Assembly: GCA_016293845.1 (NCBI GenBank)
Contig: JAEDDH010000001.1
Location: forward strand, 310,001-374,000
Reading direction: 5' to 3'
Length of the DNA stretch: 64,000 nt
Origin: Bacteroidales bacterium
GTDB lineage: Bacteria; Bacteroidota; Bacteroidia; Bacteroidales; UBA3824
This document shows positions 61,052 to 64,000 of the stretch, piece after piece; the first letter of the stretch is position 1, and every line of letters begins with the position of its first letter. A program made the position numbers and the translations under genes. The notes below the pieces were generated by a model. It saw only the letters and a program-made list of their open reading frames with translations. It made no database searches and was not told the DNA's origin.

Positions 61052-61270
61052 ATGAGCACAGCCGCATTAACATTGGAACCAAGCACCAACCTTTTGGGCA
61101 AGCAACATGCGCAAGAGCCTGAGTTAAAGCCTTATACCTTGGAGAAAATTAATGCCGAAATTGATGAAAGCCCTGCCGATATTGCTGCGGGAAGGGTGTA
61201 TACTACCGAACAAGTTTTTAAATCACTCAAAGAAGATTTGGGATATGCGGCGAAATCCCGATGCGCTTAA
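61052..61270 (+). CDS. Antitoxin-like orphan protein
   Basis: This 72-residue protein starts at ATG 61052. The C-terminal half, LEKINAEIDESPADIAAGRVYTTEQ, then VFKSLKEDLG, has the composition and form of the toxin-binding end of RelB/PHD-type antitoxins (the GRVYTxEQVF pattern is frequent). No toxin gene follows; the next gene, a thioesterase, is 55 bases on. It is either a solitary antitoxin, the remnant of a module, or something else. The last residues (YAAKSRCA) are not typical. Confidence 0.6.
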   Translation: MSTAALTLEPSTNLLGKQHAQEPELKPYTLEKINAEIDESPADIAAGRVYTTEQVFKSLKEDLGYAAKSRCA

Positions 61271-61293
61271 AGGCGATATTTAGTTTTTTTTAC

Positions 61294-61301
61294 TACATTT
61301 G
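61294..61301 (+). promoter_or_regulatory. -7 element of the thioesterase-clpS-clpA operon
   Basis: TACATTTG matches TAnnTTTG, 23 bases before the thioesterase start; only a TTTA lies near the -33 position. Confidence 0.55.
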
Positions 61302-61324
61302 CACCAAATTTTATTACAACAACT

Positions 61325-61732
61325 ATGTTTACAGGAGAGACTAAAATCCGTGTCCGCTATGGCGAGACCGACAAGATGGGCTACTGCTACTACGGCAACT
61401 ATCCCGAATATTTTGAGGCAGCACGAAGCGACGTGTTTCGCAATAGCGGCTGCTCGTATCGCGAACTTGAAGAAATGGGTTATATAATGCCAGTTATCTC
61501 ATTGACTATCAACTATAAAAAACCCGCGCATTACGACGACTTACTTACCATAAAAGTATACGTAAAAAAGCGTCCAGAAATCAAGATGCATTTTGAATAC
61601 GAAACCTACAACGAGGCTGGCGAACTGCTAAACACCGGCACCACAACGCTTTGCTTTGTCAACGCCAAAACAGGCCGTCCGTCGTTGCCGCCTCAAAGGT
61701 TTCAGGATATCTTAGACAAATATTTCGACTAA
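61325..61732 (+). CDS. Acyl-CoA thioesterase, hotdog fold (YbgC-like)
   Basis: This 135-residue 4HBT-type thioesterase hydrolyses acyl-CoA or acyl-ACP. The catalytic region RVRYGETDKMGYCYYGNYPEY has the Asp and the aromatic cluster of the YbgC group. The stop overlaps the clpS start by one base (TAATG). Substrate chain length is unknown. Association with clpS and clpA is probably just transcriptional. Confidence 0.9.
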   Translation: MFTGETKIRVRYGETDKMGYCYYGNYPEYFEAARSDVFRNSGCSYRELEEMGYIMPVISLTINYKKPAHYDDLLTIKVYVKKRPEIKMHFEYETYNEAGELLNTGTTTLCFVNAKTGRPSLPPQRFQDILDKYFD

Positions 61733-62040
61733 TGGCTAACACTCAAAAAAAATCTTCCACACGGGTAAAAGAAGGCACGCGGCTGCGCAAACCTCGTAAC
61801 TACAAGGTAATTATGCACAACGACGACGTTACCACTATGGATTTTGTGGTAGATGTGCTGATGTCCGTGTTTTTTAAGCCCAAACAAGAGGCCTCCGACC
61901 TGATGATGAAAATCCATCTCGAAGGTCAGGCAGTGGTGGGCGTTTACCCTTACGATATTGCGCAAAGCAAAACATTGAAAGCCACCGAGTTGGCTCAAAA
62001 AAACGGCTTTCCGCTCAAAATCACTTGTAGCCCCGAATAA
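61732..62040 (+). CDS. clpS: ClpS N-end-rule adaptor
   Basis: This adaptor delivers proteins with destabilising N-terminal residues to ClpA. It has 102 residues, started at the ATG that overlaps the thioesterase stop by one base. Typical are YKVIMHNDDVTTMDFVVDVL and the C-terminal EGQAVVGVYPYDIAQ. Two bases after its stop comes clpA, so they are translated together. Confidence 0.93.
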   Translation: MANTQKKSSTRVKEGTRLRKPRNYKVIMHNDDVTTMDFVVDVLMSVFFKPKQEASDLMMKIHLEGQAVVGVYPYDIAQSKTLKATELAQKNGFPLKITCSPE

Positions 62041-62042
62041 AA

Positions 62043-64000
62043 ATGGAAATGCTCAATAAATCAGACAATACAGAAATGATAATGCAGGCTACTTTTATGC
62101 TTGCAAAACAACGGCACTTGGAGTTTGTTACCCCCGAACTTACGCTCGCCTCGCTCACCACGTTAGAGGAGGTGGAACATCTTTTTCACGTGCTAAACCA
62201 AGACCTCAAAGCGTTTAGAAAAGAACTTTTGGGATATATCGATACTTTGGAAAAAGTGCCCGAAGGCGTTGATTATCAAATAACTCCGTCGCAACAGTTT
62301 GGCGTTATGCTCGGCGTGGCTGTGCAACTTGCCAACTCTACCGGCGCACCCGAACTCGATATCTACCACCTGCTTTTTGGTATGATAGAACTCCAAGACA
62401 GTATGGCATCGTACCTGCTCCACAAGTATTCGGGCAACGACACTGATATTCTTATGTCGGCAATTGCGCTCACATTTGGTCTCGACGGCAGCCTCACCCC
62501 CGAAAAATCCAAAACCGAAGAACAGGAGGAGGAGCCTGAGCAAAGTCAAATTCCACCCGAATATCAAGATGCTTACGACAATGAATGGAAACAATACGTT
62601 ACCTGCATCAACGACAAACTAAAAGAGCATAACCAATTGATTGGTAGAGAGAAAGAACTCGACCGCACTATCCAAATACTCTGCCGAAAACAAAAAAACA
62701 ACCCTGTGCACATCGGTGAGCCGGGCGTGGGCAAAACTGCTCTCGTTTACGGTCTTGCTCAGCGTATAGAAAATGGCGACGTACCCAAACGCTTGAAAAA
62801 CTGCAAGATATACCAAATCAATTTAGGTTCGCTTGTAGCCGGAAGCCAATTTCGTGGCGACATTGAGCAGCGTCTGCAATCGGTGATGGACGGCGTTAAG
62901 CGCGACAAGGCTGCCGCTATCGTTTATATCGACGAAATTCACAACATCATTGGCACAGGAGCAAGCGCAGAAAGCAATCTCGATATTGGCGACATTCTTA
63001 TTTCCCACATCGACGAGGGCATTATCCGCTTTATCGGCAGCACATCGTTTAAGGAATATTCCAAACATTTTGAAAAAAACTCTGGACTTGTGCGCCGTTT
63101 TCAAACCGTGGAGGTAAACGAACCCTCTATCGATGAAACTGTTAAGATTCTCGACGGACTTATCGAAAACTACGAAAGTTTTCACCACGTAAAATATAAT
63201 AAAGGTGTAACCCGCTACGCCGCCGAAAAAAGCGCAAAGTATATCACAGGTAAGTACTTGCCCGACAAGGCGATAGACCTTATCGACGAGGCAGGGGCAT
63301 ACCGCGAACTGCATCCGCTTATCAACCCTAAAACTTCAAAGCCCAAACGTCCGCAAACCGTTGATAATGCGTTAATTGCCGACGTGCTGTCAAAAATATG
63401 CAAAATCGACAATATTGCCGAAAAAGAAGACGAGCAGACTATTTTGCAATCGCTTTCGCCGAGAATTCTGAGCCACATTTACGGTCAGGACGAGGCAGTT
63501 AAAGCAATAGTTCAAGCCGTGCAGATGTCGAAGGCGGGACTTTTGGACGACACCAAACCTATCGCCTCGATGCTTTTTGTTGGTCCTACGGGCGTGGGCA
63601 AAACCGAACTTGCCAAAGTGCTTGCCAAAGAACTGGGTATCAGTTTTATACGTTTTGATATGAGCGAATACACCGAAAAGCACACCGTGGCAAAACTCAT
63701 TGGTTCGCCCGCCGGATATGTGGGCTACGACGAGGGAGGTCTTCTTACCGACGCCATCCGCAAAACTCCCAACTGCGTGCTGCTTTTAGACGAAATCGAA
63801 AAGGCTCATTCCGACATCTACAACATTCTTTTGCAGGTGATGGACTACGCAAGTCTCACCGACAACAAGGGTAAAAAGGCTGATTTTCGCCACGTTATCA
63901 TTATAATGACCTCAAACGCCGGAGCGCAATACGCATCGCAGGCAAATGTGGGTTTCAACGGAGGCTCTACCGGCAACGCAATGCTCAGTCAAGTGAAGAA
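62043..64000 (+). CDS. clpA: ClpA HSP100 ATPase (5' part; end beyond window)
   Basis: This unfoldase recognises ClpS-bound and other substrates and passes them to ClpP. The visible 652 residues hold the N-domain (about 1-145), an acidic linker, AAA+ module 1 (Walker A GEPGVGKTA near 223, IVYIDEIHNIIG) and module 2 (GPTGVGKTE near 513, LLLDEIEKAHSD). There is no long coiled-coil middle domain, which fits ClpA rather than ClpB. It directly follows clpS. The N-domain and linker are divergent from the ClpC gene at the window start. The C-terminus with the ClpP-docking loop is cut off. Confidence 0.94.
   Translation, partial: MEMLNKSDNTEMIMQATFMLAKQRHLEFVTPELTLASLTTLEEVEHLFHVLNQDLKAFRKELLGYIDTLEKVPEGVDYQITPSQQFGVMLGVAVQLANSTGAPELDIYHLLFGMIELQDSMASYLLHKYSGNDTDILMSAIALTFGLDGSLTPEKSKTEEQEEEPEQSQIPPEYQDAYDNEWKQYVTCINDKLKEHNQLIGREKELDRTIQILCRKQKNNPVHIGEPGVGKTALVYGLAQRIENGDVPKRLKNCKIYQINLGSLVAGSQFRGDIEQRLQSVMDGVKRDKAAAIVYIDEIHNIIGTGASAESNLDIGDILISHIDEGIIRFIGSTSFKEYSKHFEKNSGLVRRFQTVEVNEPSIDETVKILDGLIENYESFHHVKYNKGVTRYAAEKSAKYITGKYLPDKAIDLIDEAGAYRELHPLINPKTSKPKRPQTVDNALIADVLSKICKIDNIAEKEDEQTILQSLSPRILSHIYGQDEAVKAIVQAVQMSKAGLLDDTKPIASMLFVGPTGVGKTELAKVLAKELGISFIRFDMSEYTEKHTVAKLIGSPAGYVGYDEGGLLTDAIRKTPNCVLLLDEIEKAHSDIYNILLQVMDYASLTDNKGKKADFRHVIIIMTSNAGAQYASQANVGFNGGSTGNAMLSQVK

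Overview
The window looks like chromosomal DNA of a member of the Bacteroidota, most likely order Bacteroidales. No taxonomic marker such as rRNA is present, so this rests on three things. Promoters fit the Bacteroidota sigma-ABfr pattern (TTTG, 19-20 bases, TAnnTTTG) at 2805, 13225, 16527, 44569 and 60999. Starts generally lack Shine-Dalgarno sequences. The gene families are typical: gyrA followed by a TPR protein, nspC with carboxynorspermidine dehydrogenase, DUF349, short IorA, a YidC with a large periplasmic domain, many SPII lipoproteins. The DNA is AT-rich and densely coding, mostly housekeeping with an accessory stretch at about 39-58 kb.

Layout. 1-1783: 5' part of a ClpC-type HSP100 gene (minus). 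1918-5256: lipoprotein, then an operon of a surface or periplasmic protein, a lipid A acyltransferase and comF. 5295-8298: two lipoproteins, one with a stop codon in its signal peptide, and a short ComEC. 8717-12886: gyrA-TPR operon; GyrA has Phe and Leu at the two main quinolone-resistance positions. 13307-14134: stand-alone caspase-like protease behind a consensus promoter and two inverted repeats. 14245-16497: PLP-binding YggS protein, cytidine deaminase, sucD. 16686-27189: ABC transporter, IorA/IorB, SDR, SiaC-like protein, DUF349 protein, YidC. 27263-31178: norspermidine/spermidine genes, small HTH protein, 4-TM protein, second SiaC-like protein. 31395-35589: beta-barrel protein, dapA, GH13 enzyme. 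35599-39422: XRE regulator and mfd.

39520-41807 is a compact four-gene set: amidase without signal peptide, membrane coiled-coil protein, spanin-shaped protein, three-TM protein. It resembles a phage lysis cassette, but no phage structural genes are nearby. 43009-43084 is tRNA-Pro(CGG). 43.2-44.5 kb and 52.4-52.7 kb hold decayed genes: a WG-repeat tail, a beta-barrel tail, a DUF4143 ATPase and a GNAT acetyltransferase, the last two with internal deletions. Between them are metH, a four-helix/zinc-ribbon protein, a MmcQ protein and a large TPR-PAS-PP2C phosphatase. Then come a NERD/zinc-ribbon protein, a RelE/ParE toxin-antitoxin pair, a VWA membrane protein with a signal-less muramidase, the pyrE-yicC-fabG operon, an antitoxin-like orphan, and thioesterase-clpS-clpA running off the end.

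The most interesting ideas are the cassette-like murein hydrolase set with its second signal-less muramidase, and a possible SiaC/PP2C partner-switching network: two DUF1987 proteins and one PP2C phosphatase in a lineage where c-di-GMP signalling, the known Sia output, is generally absent.
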